Of a stretch of DNA of 64,000 bases, positions 44,042 to 52,325 are shown one piece after another. The notes under the pieces are model-generated. The model worked only from the letters and a program-made list of their open reading frames with translations. It was not told the origin of the DNA and did no database searches. Position 1 is the stretch's first letter, and every line of letters begins with the position of its first letter. The position numbers and the translations under genes were made by a program. The DNA is from Christensenellaceae bacterium OttesenSCG-928-K19 (GTDB lineage Bacteria; Bacillota; Clostridia; Christensenellales; Christensenellaceae), in NCBI GenBank assembly GCA_030266015.1, contig JAJDHD010000010.1, forward strand, positions 1-64,000, read 5' to 3'.

Positions 44042-46297
44042 TCAACTTTGCGGAGAAGAAGCGCCCTGCGACTCCCCGCTCATCGACATAATCGCTTCCA
44101 GGAAAGCATTTGACTCGGTCACGGTATAAACGACTTCCTCCCCCTCTTGTAAGCCTGATGTGATTTCCACATTAACGCCATCCGAGATGCCGGTTGTCAC
44201 CGTGCGCACCTCGCCCAACGGCTGGTCGTTTTGCTGCCGTTCGGAAAGATTCACGTTGGGATCGTATATGTAAACAAACCGTTCCTCTCCCTGTTCTTGC
44301 AATGCTTCCAGCGGGATCAGCAACGCATTTTCACTTACCTTTGTCACAATATTGGCTGTCGCGTTCATGCCGCCAAGGAGCGGAGTGTCTGCCGGGTCTA
44401 GCCGAATGGTAACCGGGTAGGTTGTAACGCCGGATTGAGACGTACCCACGGTTGATATTTTGGTGACAGTGCCGTGGAACATATCATCTAATAACGCATC
44501 CATCACAATATTAACGTCCTGCCCAACCGCAATGGAAAAGATATCCACTTCATCAATCTCCGCTATAATGGAATATGCCTGGCCGGGGGTGATGGTAAAC
44601 GCCGCTGCCATTGCCGTGCTGGGAGCGGACGTCGTTGTTCCCTGGCCAAGAGCGGAACTGTCAATGGAAAAAGATCCGCCAATGTTGCCTAGGCTTCCCA
44701 GGCTGTCGCCCAGCCCGTTTGCAGCCTGTCCAATGCTGTCCTGCAATATGTCGTTGATATACTGCTCCAGATCAACATCTTGAGGCAGCGCCGCCGTTGG
44801 CGGGAAAGCCGCGCGGAAGGCGACGATATTCTGCTCTGCCTCCTGGCTCACAACCAATTCAGATATCACCGCGCCCGCAATCGTCACCTGTATGTCATTT
44901 GCAAAACGGAAACCGGGCTCCGCCTTCAAAACCACAACTGCGGTATAGGCCGTTTCCGGCACAAAGAATGATGCGGCGGGCTCCCACGCAACAGTCCCCG
45001 TGTATCCGGCACCCGGGGCTATTGTTACCTGTGGTGTGCCCGCAAGCACAGGAGCAGCAACTGGTACATCAATTACCCCCACAATTTCCGTCACAGTAGT
45101 AGGCGGATCTTGCGGATCTCCAGAAGATGCGAGGGTATATTCCCCTGTTTCACCCGCGTTTGTCTCCAGCGTAAGAGCCTGTGCTGTATTTGCGGTAGTA
45201 TGGGCAAGCGTATCAAAAACAATTCCTTCTTCCGCATTTTGAGCAGAAATGGGAAGATTGCTTAAAATACCGCTTACATCCAGATCGGAGGAAGTTTCGG
45301 CGGAAGAAACAGACTGCCCTGCCTGTATTTCCGTTATCGAACCTGCAATATCCGCTGTAATTGTATTGGTTTCCGCATATTGCAGTAATATCCGCAGTAA
45401 TTCTTCATATTGGATGCGCTGCTGCGCCAGATCCTGATATTCGCGGGAGGAAGTTGTGCTTTGTAGCGTCAGCAGGGAAGCGCCCTTTCCCACCTTGTCA
45501 TTCAATTCCACATCGACGCTTTTTACAGTGCCATTGCCGCCCACAACATTGAGGGGAGCATTTACCTCCAAAACCCCATCGCCCAGCGCCTGCCCGTCCT
45601 CATTCTGGATAGAAACCGTTTGTCCAGCCTCCGGGCCGTCGTCTGTCAACGATACAATGAAAGAGGACGCGCCAGAGGACACAACCTCGCCTTCTTCCGC
45701 GCTGCCGTCCGGCAGTCCCACAGTAACGCTGCTGCCTGTCTCTGGTTGCGCGCCGCTTTCCACCTCCACCTTCATTGTCCCATCCAGCGACAATATCATC
45801 AGGTGTCCGGCCTGCGCTACCGTTTGGGAAACGCTATCCCCTTCGGTTACGGCAATTTCCTTTACACGCCCTGCAACGGACGCCTCAATTTCACTTTCCT
45901 CGGTTGTGCTTTCCGCCTCGTCGATCTGCTCGTCAATCGTGGCAATTTCATCCTGCACCTCTGTAATGGCGCTTTGCAGTGCCACCGAATCCAACGTCGC
46001 CAGCGGGTCGCCCGCCTGCACCACATCGCCCACTTCCACCAGTATTTCATCAATTTCCAGCAGTGCGGGTATTTTTACATCCGCAGAATCATCTGCGGTC
46101 AAGCTGCCCGAACCAGCAACGGATAGCTCAACACTGCCGTGCTTGGCAGCGGCTGTCCGGGTTTGCGCATCAGCCAACACACGCCTGCTTTCACGAATCG
46201 CCGTCGCTCCGAAATAAATTAGCACCGCAAGAACGCCGATGATAACCACAGGGAGTATCCATTTCTTTTTTTTCTTCTTTTGGTTCTGCTCTGCCAT
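44042..46297 (-). CDS. HlyD/MacA-type adaptor with enlarged middle region
   Basis: The 751-residue protein has an N-terminal anchor, paired lipoyl-type half-domains (LLEIDEILVEVGDVVQAGDPLA; VAGRVKEIAVTEGDSVSQTV), and a C-terminal beta-barrel and membrane-proximal domain (LLGGMNATANIVTKVSENALLIPLEALQ; GLQEGEEVVY). Ordinary MacA proteins have about 370-400 residues. Here an insert from about residue 330 to 560 contains a module near 405-475 that resembles beta-sandwich repeats of surface proteins (GYTGTVAWEP; AYTAVVVLKAEPGFRF). It stands first in the operon, 79 nt before the ATPase. Confidence 0.9.
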   Translation of the reverse strand: MAEQNQKKKKKKWILPVVIIGVLAVLIYFGATAIRESRRVLADAQTRTAAAKHGSVELSVAGSGSLTADDSADVKIPALLEIDEILVEVGDVVQAGDPLATLDSVALQSAITEVQDEIATIDEQIDEAESTTEESEIEASVAGRVKEIAVTEGDSVSQTVAQAGHLMILSLDGTMKVEVESGAQPETGSSVTVGLPDGSAEEGEVVSSGASSFIVSLTDDGPEAGQTVSIQNEDGQALGDGVLEVNAPLNVVGGNGTVKSVDVELNDKVGKGASLLTLQSTTSSREYQDLAQQRIQYEELLRILLQYAETNTITADIAGSITEIQAGQSVSSAETSSDLDVSGILSNLPISAQNAEEGIVFDTLAHTTANTAQALTLETNAGETGEYTLASSGDPQDPPTTVTEIVGVIDVPVAAPVLAGTPQVTIAPGAGYTGTVAWEPAASFFVPETAYTAVVVLKAEPGFRFANDIQVTIAGAVISELVVSQEAEQNIVAFRAAFPPTAALPQDVDLEQYINDILQDSIGQAANGLGDSLGSLGNIGGSFSIDSSALGQGTTTSAPSTAMAAAFTITPGQAYSIIAEIDEVDIFSIAVGQDVNIVMDALLDDMFHGTVTKISTVGTSQSGVTTYPVTIRLDPADTPLLGGMNATANIVTKVSENALLIPLEALQEQGEERFVYIYDPNVNLSERQQNDQPLGEVRTVTTGISDGVNVEITSGLQEGEEVVYTVTESNAFLEAIMSMSGESQGASSPQS

Positions 46298-46428
46298 TTC
46301 AATGCCTCCGCATGTATTGGTTTACTATTAAAACATGCCTGGTTGGATAGCGATTTTTGCGAGCCCAGCGGTAAGTTTCCGCAAACCCTATGCCTCCAAA
46401 ACACATTATGATGATTCACATGTTTTTT

Positions 46429-46434
46429 ATTATA
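46429..46434 (-). promoter_or_regulatory. -10 box of the MacAB-like operon
   Basis: On the minus strand TGGTATAAT forms an extended -10 element, 132 nt before the adaptor ATG. No good -35 is seen. Confidence 0.5.
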
Positions 46435-46523
46435 CCATATTTAGGGGTGTATAGGTATAGATAAGCTGGCAGAAAACAAAAAAATAATGTTGGGAAACAA
46501 TTTTTATATTTTACTGGAAGCAT

Positions 46524-46557
46524 AAAAAACACGACCAGGTAAGGGTCGTGTTTTTTT
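46524..46557 (-). terminator. Terminator after the RbsC-like permease gene
   Basis: AACACGACC and GGTCGTGTT form a perfect stem with a small loop, flanked by A and T runs on both sides, so it can work in both directions. It follows the permease stop by about 30 nt. Confidence 0.88.
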
Positions 46558-46587
46558 GCACTTTTGTAGCTGTATGTCTAAGTGATG

Positions 46588-47559
46588 TCACCGGTTTTTG
46601 GAGCCGATATTGCTGACAAACACTGCACCAACAATGATGGCACCAAGCACGATGTATTGATAGAAGGAAGCGACGGACAGCAGGTTCAGCGCGTTGGAGA
46701 TAACGCCAATGAGTACCGTTCCCAAAAACACACCCCAAATGCTGCCCCGTCCGCCCGCCATAGACACTCCGCCGATAACAGCAGCCGCAATGGCTTCCAT
46801 CAGCAGGGAGTCACCCATAACGGAGTTGCCCGAGCTAAGGCGGGAAAGCAGGATCATGGATGCAATACCCAGCAGGCCGCCATTAAGCGCATATACATAG
46901 ACCTTGTTCCGTTTGATTTTGATGCCGGAAAGGTATGCTGCCTCCGTGTTATCGCCAATGGCATAGATACGCCGCCCAAACTTGGTAAATTTTAAGATAA
47001 AGAATACCGCAAGAAAAACGGCAACAAGGCACAGCACAGGAATGGGAACCACGCCGCCCAGGCGTTCCCGGCCAAAAGTAAAATCAGATGATGTCGGCAG
47101 GTTCATGCCGCCTGTCACAAGCAACGTAAGCCCGTTATACACACTCATCATACCCAGTGTGATAATAAAAGGCTCCGCCTTGCTAAGCACAATGAGCGTA
47201 CCGTTTAACGCGCCACAGCCAATCGCCACCAAAATCCCCACGAACACAGCCGTACCCGTGTTGATGCCCGCGCCCATCATGGCGGCGGTAACGCATCCCG
47301 CGAAGGAGATGATATTGCCCAGTGTCAAGTCAATACCGCCAGAGATCAGGACAATTGCCGCGCCCGCGGCGGAAATGCCCAGCGCAGTAATCTGCGTCAA
47401 TACGTTCATGATGTTTTTTGTCTGGTAAAACCTGTCTGTGGCAAAGCACATGATGATGATGATGACGGCAAGCGCCACCCCCAACAGCAATATCTGTGAT
47501 TTTGACCTGTTTTTGATGATACCCGCCCATCCTTTTGCTATATTCGAATTGTTATTCAT
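46588..47559 (-). CDS. Ribose-type ABC transporter permease (RbsC-like)
   Basis: The 323-residue polytopic protein has the family signatures ALGISAAGAAIVLISGGIDLTLGNI and GRRIYAIGDNTEAAYLSGI. It forms the membrane channel of a type-1 sugar-class importer with the ATPase encoded 4 nt upstream. The substrate is unknown and need not be a sugar. Confidence 0.95.
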   Translation of the reverse strand: MNNNSNIAKGWAGIIKNRSKSQILLLGVALAVIIIIMCFATDRFYQTKNIMNVLTQITALGISAAGAAIVLISGGIDLTLGNIISFAGCVTAAMMGAGINTGTAVFVGILVAIGCGALNGTLIVLSKAEPFIITLGMMSVYNGLTLLVTGGMNLPTSSDFTFGRERLGGVVPIPVLCLVAVFLAVFFILKFTKFGRRIYAIGDNTEAAYLSGIKIKRNKVYVYALNGGLLGIASMILLSRLSSGNSVMGDSLLMEAIAAAVIGGVSMAGGRGSIWGVFLGTVLIGVISNALNLLSVASFYQYIVLGAIIVGAVFVSNIGSKNR

Positions 47560-47563
47560 GTTA

Positions 47564-49060
47564 TTAACCCCCTATCGATGCTGCGAGAATGGCTTCTTCG
47601 TTGATTTCCGGCCCGGTCAGCTCCACAATCAGCTTTCGGTCTTTCATCACCTCTACCCTGTCGCTCATGGCAATCAGCTCCGGCATATCCGAGCTGATCA
47701 TGATAATGAATTTTCCGGCGCGGGCAAGATCAAGCATGAGCCTGTACACATCTTCCTTTGCCCCGATATCAATTCCCTTGGTGGGCTCGTCAAAGATAAT
47801 GACGTCTGCATCTGTGTGCAGCCACTTTGCCAGCACTACCTTTTGCTGGTTGCCGCCCGAGAGGTATTTGATTTCCTGCTCCGGCCCTTGGGTTTTTATT
47901 TGTATCCTGTCAATATAATCTTCAAGTATTTTGTTTTCCTTTTGTTGGTGCAGCAGCACACCTTTTTTCTTGTTTATGACAGCCGAAATAAAATTCCAAC
48001 CCACGCTGTGGTCAAGGAACATACCTGTTTGCTGCCTGTCCTCCGTGATGAGGCAAATGCCATTTTTAATTGCCATATGCGGGTCTTTTGCGGTAACATC
48101 CTTGCCGTCGATAAACACCGCGCCGCTATCCGGCCTCACCGCCCCGAAAATAAGGTTGGCAAGCTCTGTCCGCCCGGAGCCAACCATGCCGCCAAAACCA
48201 AGAATCTCCCCGCGCCGCATTTTAAAGGAGGTTTTCTTGACATAGCCTTTTTTATAAAGGTCGCGCACCTCCATGATCCCCTCGCCTTTTTCCACATCTT
48301 CCCGGCTATAGAACATATCGGTGTCCCGCCCGACCATATCGCGGATAAGCTGTTGCTCTGTAATCTCAGCCTTGTTGTAGCAGGCAATCTTCATGCCATC
48401 ACGGATGACGGTAACGCGGTCTGCCAGCTCAAATACTTCGTCAAGATGATGGGATATATAGATAACGCCAATTCCTTTCGCCGCTATTTTTTTGACCAAA
48501 TTTAGCAATGTCGTTTTTTCCCGCTTGCCATAGGACGCGGTCGGCTCGTCTAAAATCAACACCTTTGCCTCCTGCGCCAACGCCCGGGCGATCTGCACCG
48601 CCTGACGCTCCGTGATATCAAGCTCTCCCAGAATGCGATTAGGATCGATATCCATTTCCGTTTCTGCAAGGATTTCCCTGGCTCTTTGCGCCAGCTTTTT
48701 GTAATTCATCAGCCCGCCCTTGCCTGTCACATAATCGCCCATGAACACATTCTCGGCAACAGTCAGGTCGTGCATTAAAAACTGGCTTTGGTAAATTGTC
48801 TGTACTCCCATCTTTTTCAGCACATCCGGGTCAAAATGCTTTACCTCCTGGCCCCCAACAAAGATCCTGCCGGAGTCTGGAATGTAAGCTCCGGATAGAA
48901 TCTTGATGAATGTTGACTTTCCTGCCCCATTTTCACCGACCAGGCAATGGATTTCTCCGGCGAGCAAATCAAACGATACGCGGTCGAAGACCGTGACGCC
49001 CGAAAAACTTTTCGAACAGTCTTCTACATGAACAACAACGTTTGGATTTTTTTCCTCCAT
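47564..49060 (-). CDS. Ribose-type ABC transporter ATPase with two nucleotide-binding domains (RbsA-like)
   Basis: The 498-residue protein contains two ATPase domains. The first has Walker A GENGAGKST, a variant signature LDITERQAVQIARAL and Walker B VLILDEPTAS. The second has the usual degenerate P-loop (GMVGSGRTEL), LSGGNQQKVVLAKWL and IIFDEPTKGID. It energises the permease directly downstream. Its first domain closely resembles the ATPase part of the AraC fusion encoded upstream (both share SQxLMxDLTVAEN and NYKKL). Confidence 0.96.
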   Translation of the reverse strand: MEEKNPNVVVHVEDCSKSFSGVTVFDRVSFDLLAGEIHCLVGENGAGKSTFIKILSGAYIPDSGRIFVGGQEVKHFDPDVLKKMGVQTIYQSQFLMHDLTVAENVFMGDYVTGKGGLMNYKKLAQRAREILAETEMDIDPNRILGELDITERQAVQIARALAQEAKVLILDEPTASYGKREKTTLLNLVKKIAAKGIGVIYISHHLDEVFELADRVTVIRDGMKIACYNKAEITEQQLIRDMVGRDTDMFYSREDVEKGEGIMEVRDLYKKGYVKKTSFKMRRGEILGFGGMVGSGRTELANLIFGAVRPDSGAVFIDGKDVTAKDPHMAIKNGICLITEDRQQTGMFLDHSVGWNFISAVINKKKGVLLHQQKENKILEDYIDRIQIKTQGPEQEIKYLSGGNQQKVVLAKWLHTDADVIIFDEPTKGIDIGAKEDVYRLMLDLARAGKFIIMISSDMPELIAMSDRVEVMKDRKLIVELTGPEINEEAILAASIGG

Positions 49061-49239
49061 CCTGTTCTCCTCATTTCCCTATACTTTTTTGATGCTGGAA
49101 TGCCGCCCGCCAACGGCGGCTGGCTCTGTCGTTATTATAATGCGGGGCCACAAATCCTGTCTTTTAAGTGAATCCAATAAAAGAATGTTTTGTTTGTGAT
49201 AGTGATATGTTTTGCATAACAAGGGCAAAAACGCCCTAT

Positions 49240-49290
49240 ATAATATTTTGGTAGATGAAGCCAGACGAGTAAACGATATGCCTGGCGAGT
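49240..49290 (-). promoter_or_regulatory. AraC-type direct-repeat operator and promoter of the RbsA-like gene
   Basis: Reading the plus strand, GCCAGACGAGT (49260-49270) and GCCTGGCGAGT (49280-49290) are direct repeats with 9 of 11 matches and a 20-bp step, about two helical turns. On the minus strand a -10 TATTAT (49240-49245) lies 17 nt from a poor -35 (TCGTCT, 49263-49268) inside the nearer repeat. This is the layout of an activator-dependent AraC promoter. A GGGC/GCCC hairpin (49223-49235) lies at the expected start of the message. Confidence 0.6.
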
Positions 49291-50438
49291 CAGGAGGTAG
49301 AAGTTTTCCGATATTCCTTGGGCGTCATTTGTGTATATTTTTTAAATAACACAGAAAAATATTGCGAATTGGGGATTCCCACATCGGCAGCAATCTGCGA
49401 AATCTTTTTGCTTTTGTCCGTCAGCATTGATTTGCTTTTTTCAATTCTACGCCGATAGGTATATTCCATAATAGAAGTATTCATATGGTTTTTAAAAAGC
49501 ATCATCAGATATCCGGAAGAAAGGTGCACCGCATCCGCCACCATCTGTGGCGTGATTGATTCTTCCAAGTGTCCGTTTATATAATCGGTTGCGTTTTTCA
49601 GGTAATCGACAAGGTTCTCATTTGCTTCCGCCGCCTTGGAAAGGCTATAGAAAATGGTTTTATCCTCTTCGTCTTTGGCAATGTCAAGGCATTTTTGCGT
49701 CGTTTCGTCAAAGCCTACCATCTCATGAATCAGGTTTTTCGCGTCAAACGCCTTGCGCTGCTTTACACAAATCCGCTCACCGTCGCGGATTACTGTAATC
49801 CTGCTGGAGATTTTCAGCGCATCCTCCACCATATGGGTGAAATAAACGACGCCAATGCCAGATTGCGCCATTTCTTTCATAATTTCAAGTATTTGTTGCT
49901 TTTGTCCATTGGAAAACAGAGAGGCAATGTTATCCGCCAGCACAATCTTTGCTTTGTTGGCATAAACGCGCGCCATCTGCACCACTTGGCGCTCAAATTC
50001 TGTCAGGTTGATGGGCAGGGTATCTGGGTTGATTGGCACATTCAAAAGGTCAAATATCTCCTCTGCCTGGTTTTTCAGCTTTTTATAATTCAAAAAGCCT
50101 GCGCGATTGGCGACATATTCTCCCATGAATATATTTTCTGCCACAGTGAGGTCTTGCATCAGGTATTGGCTTTCATAAAGCGACTGCATACCGTTTGACC
50201 GGGCAAAGGAAGGATTGTGGCTGCGTGGCCGCTTGCCATTCACTTCCACATATCCGGCGTCAATGGAAACCCCACCGGCCAAAACTTGCATCAATGTCGA
50301 TTTGCCCGCGCCCTTGGCGCCAAGGACGGTGTGTATCTCCCCGTTGTCCAGCGAAAAATCAATATTCGATAACGCGGGCGTATTGCCAAATTTTTTTGAC
50401 ACGCCGATTGCCTTCAGGCAAACAGTTCCGTTCGTCAT
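49290..50438 (-). CDS. Fusion of an RbsA-like nucleotide-binding domain with an AraC DNA-binding domain
   Basis: Residues 1 to about 240 are an ABC ATPase domain very similar to the first domain of the neighbouring RbsA-like protein: Walker A GAKGAGKST at 40-48 and His202 in YFTHMVED are kept. The signature is altered (LTEFERQVVQMARV) and the Walker B is ADNIAS, with Asn170 in place of the catalytic Glu. Residues from about 279 to 380 are a complete AraC double helix-turn-helix (ITPQMVADAVHLSSGYLMMLF; KKISQIAADVGIPNSQYFSVLF). The ATG at 50438 has a GAGGG site at 7-8 nt. It probably binds ATP without efficient hydrolysis and controls the transporter genes. Confidence 0.93.
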   Translation of the reverse strand: MTNGTVCLKAIGVSKKFGNTPALSNIDFSLDNGEIHTVLGAKGAGKSTLMQVLAGGVSIDAGYVEVNGKRPRSHNPSFARSNGMQSLYESQYLMQDLTVAENIFMGEYVANRAGFLNYKKLKNQAEEIFDLLNVPINPDTLPINLTEFERQVVQMARVYANKAKIVLADNIASLFSNGQKQQILEIMKEMAQSGIGVVYFTHMVEDALKISSRITVIRDGERICVKQRKAFDAKNLIHEMVGFDETTQKCLDIAKDEEDKTIFYSLSKAAEANENLVDYLKNATDYINGHLEESITPQMVADAVHLSSGYLMMLFKNHMNTSIMEYTYRRRIEKSKSMLTDKSKKISQIAADVGIPNSQYFSVLFKKYTQMTPKEYRKTSTS

Positions 50439-50652
50439 AAAAACACCCTCCCTCATTTCACCGCTCGTTAATGAAATAAGTTCCTATAAAAATATTATAT
50501 CTTTGCTTGCAACGGAATATTTAATACGTATAAGTACCTGTAATGGTATTATAAAATAAACCATGTGAAAAGGCCAGTAAATAAATCAGATTATATGAAA
50601 AAATGTTTGTGTGAGTAAGAACGTTTGCCAGAATCATTTTTCGGGGGGAAAG

Positions 50653-50694
50653 GAAATCCCCGCGCGCCTGCTGCGGGCGTGCGGGGATTTCGTT
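50653..50694. terminator. Strong hairpin after the binding-protein gene
   Basis: GAAATCCCCGC pairs with GCGGGGATTTC (with a further G/C-rich inner stem) about 40 nt after the binding-protein stop at 50733. There is no long T run, so it may act as an mRNA-stabilising hairpin, which often separates an abundant binding protein message from the downstream genes. Confidence 0.55.
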
Positions 50695-50732
50695 TGCTAC
50701 TCTGGTATGTGTAAGTCTATAATTTCCCTTGT

Positions 50733-51854
50733 TTATTTGCTTGCGAGATATTCATCTACACGCGCAATCGCCCATTCCTTGTCCCATGTTACCAAGTCGG
50801 GAGCGCTGGCGTTGCCAGAATCGATCATGAACGTTGGCGAATCAAATGTCGCCGGCACATCCGCGCCGTCAAAGAATTTCATGATTTGCACTACCACATC
50901 GCCGCCAACATATGAGGGCGGGTTTGCGCAGGTTGCAAGAATCTTGCCATCTTTGATCATCTGGATACCATCGTTAGAGCCATTCATGGTTACAACATTG
51001 ATGTTGCCAATCTCGCCATTCTCCTCCAGCACGCTGACCACGCCGGCACACATATCTTCGTTATGGACAAATACCATGTTGAAATCAAGGTCGGACATAA
51101 GCGAGTCTTCTGTGATGGCAATTGCGTCCGCGCGCACCCAGTTCGCTGTTTGCTGGTATACCACCTCAATATCGTCACGCGCCGCGATTGCATCTGCAAA
51201 TCCTTCGGAGTGCAGCTCGGCAACTCCCTGCCCCAGCGCACCTTGAATCTCCAGCACCTTCACTTCGCCTTCCATATTTTCCACAACCCAGTCGCCATCC
51301 ATCTTGCCCATGTCATAGAAAGAGTTGCCAATGGTACATGTGGGTACGCCCGTGCCTTCCGAAGCAGTGGAGCTCATAAGGAACAATGGGATATCCGCTT
51401 CATTGCAGAGCTGTGCGTCAACCTGTGCTGTGTCACTTGCCACAGAGAATACGGCAATCGCGTCCACACCCTGGGAAATCAGGTCTTCCACATTCGCAAT
51501 TTCTGTCTCCGCGCTATATTCTGCAAGTAATGAGGTCACCTTCATCCCTGCGTACTCCGCCGCCGCTTTTACACTGTCCGCATAGTTTTGATAATAGGAT
51601 TCCGGGCCGGGCTGGATTACGCCAAGATGGTAATCATAACCACCGCCGCCGCTTTCCGCCGCGTCGCCTTCCGCCGGGGTTTCTTCCGTCGCCGCTGTCT
51701 CCGCGGGTGTTTCCTCTGTTGCCTCCGGTGCCGCTTCTTGTGTTGCCGCGTTATCAGCCGGCTCCTCTGTCGTTGTGCCAGGTGAGCAAGCGCCAAAGAG
51801 TGTGACGGCTAACAGTAATACAAGTACAATCGCTATCGTTTTCCAATACTTCAT
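50733..51854 (-). CDS. Substrate-binding lipoprotein of the ribose-type transporter
   Basis: The product (373 residues) starts MKYWKTIAIVLVLLLAVTLF and has a lipobox ending GAC, then a long Thr/Glu/Ala/Pro linker and a type-1 periplasmic binding fold (YHLGVIQPGPESYYQNYADSV-like first strand; ISQGVDAIAVFSV; VVTMNGSNDGIQMI). The ATG at 51854 with GGGAGG is the start; 31 extra codons upstream are not supported. It captures the ligand for the RbsC/RbsA-like proteins. The ligand is unknown. Confidence 0.94.
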   Translation of the reverse strand: MKYWKTIAIVLVLLLAVTLFGACSPGTTTEEPADNAATQEAAPEATEETPAETAATEETPAEGDAAESGGGGYDYHLGVIQPGPESYYQNYADSVKAAAEYAGMKVTSLLAEYSAETEIANVEDLISQGVDAIAVFSVASDTAQVDAQLCNEADIPLFLMSSTASEGTGVPTCTIGNSFYDMGKMDGDWVVENMEGEVKVLEIQGALGQGVAELHSEGFADAIAARDDIEVVYQQTANWVRADAIAITEDSLMSDLDFNMVFVHNEDMCAGVVSVLEENGEIGNINVVTMNGSNDGIQMIKDGKILATCANPPSYVGGDVVVQIMKFFDGADVPATFDSPTFMIDSGNASAPDLVTWDKEWAIARVDEYLASK

Positions 51855-52010
51855 TGTGTTCCTCCCTTTAATAATATAGTATATGGTTTGTTTATTGTCC
51901 AAAACAAGCTGTGCCGCTTGGACAAATTGATTTTTTATATTGAACATGAATCAGGTAGCTGTGTTATAATCAGGATAGGTTTATAGTACCATGTATTGCA
52001 GAAATAATTC

Positions 52011-52121
52011 TTTCACCAAAGTGATGCGATGGTGAAAAATGTTTGTTGGGATGATTTTATGCTTTTGTTTCTAAAAACATTATCTTTCCCACAACAAGAA
52101 ACCATCCAAAAATGTTTGTTG
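52011..52121. promoter_or_regulatory. Repeats in the divergent region of the binding-protein and UroD-like genes
   Basis: TTTCACC (52011-52017) and GGTGAAA (52031-52037) form a perfect inverted repeat. The 14-mer AAAAATGTTTGTTG occurs at 52035-52048 and again at 52108-52121; a related AAAAATGTTTGT is at 50599-50610, upstream of the fusion regulator gene. A TATAAT box for the plus strand stands at 51965-51970. The region has no gene and may bind one or more regulators. Confidence 0.45.
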
Positions 52122-52325
52122 CCGCCATATTTTCCCAAGATAGATTTTACTTTGTTTTTGCTTTGCGATACTATAATCCTATAGCTTTTATTATTCGTAT
52201 TATTTAAACAAAATAAGATAACACACTTATACAAAAATTTTATCCCATTGGGCCAGAGCGATATGGTTGGAAAAAACATAGGCCAATGGAAAATTCAAAC
52301 AAATATCATTACGGAGGGCAAGAAG

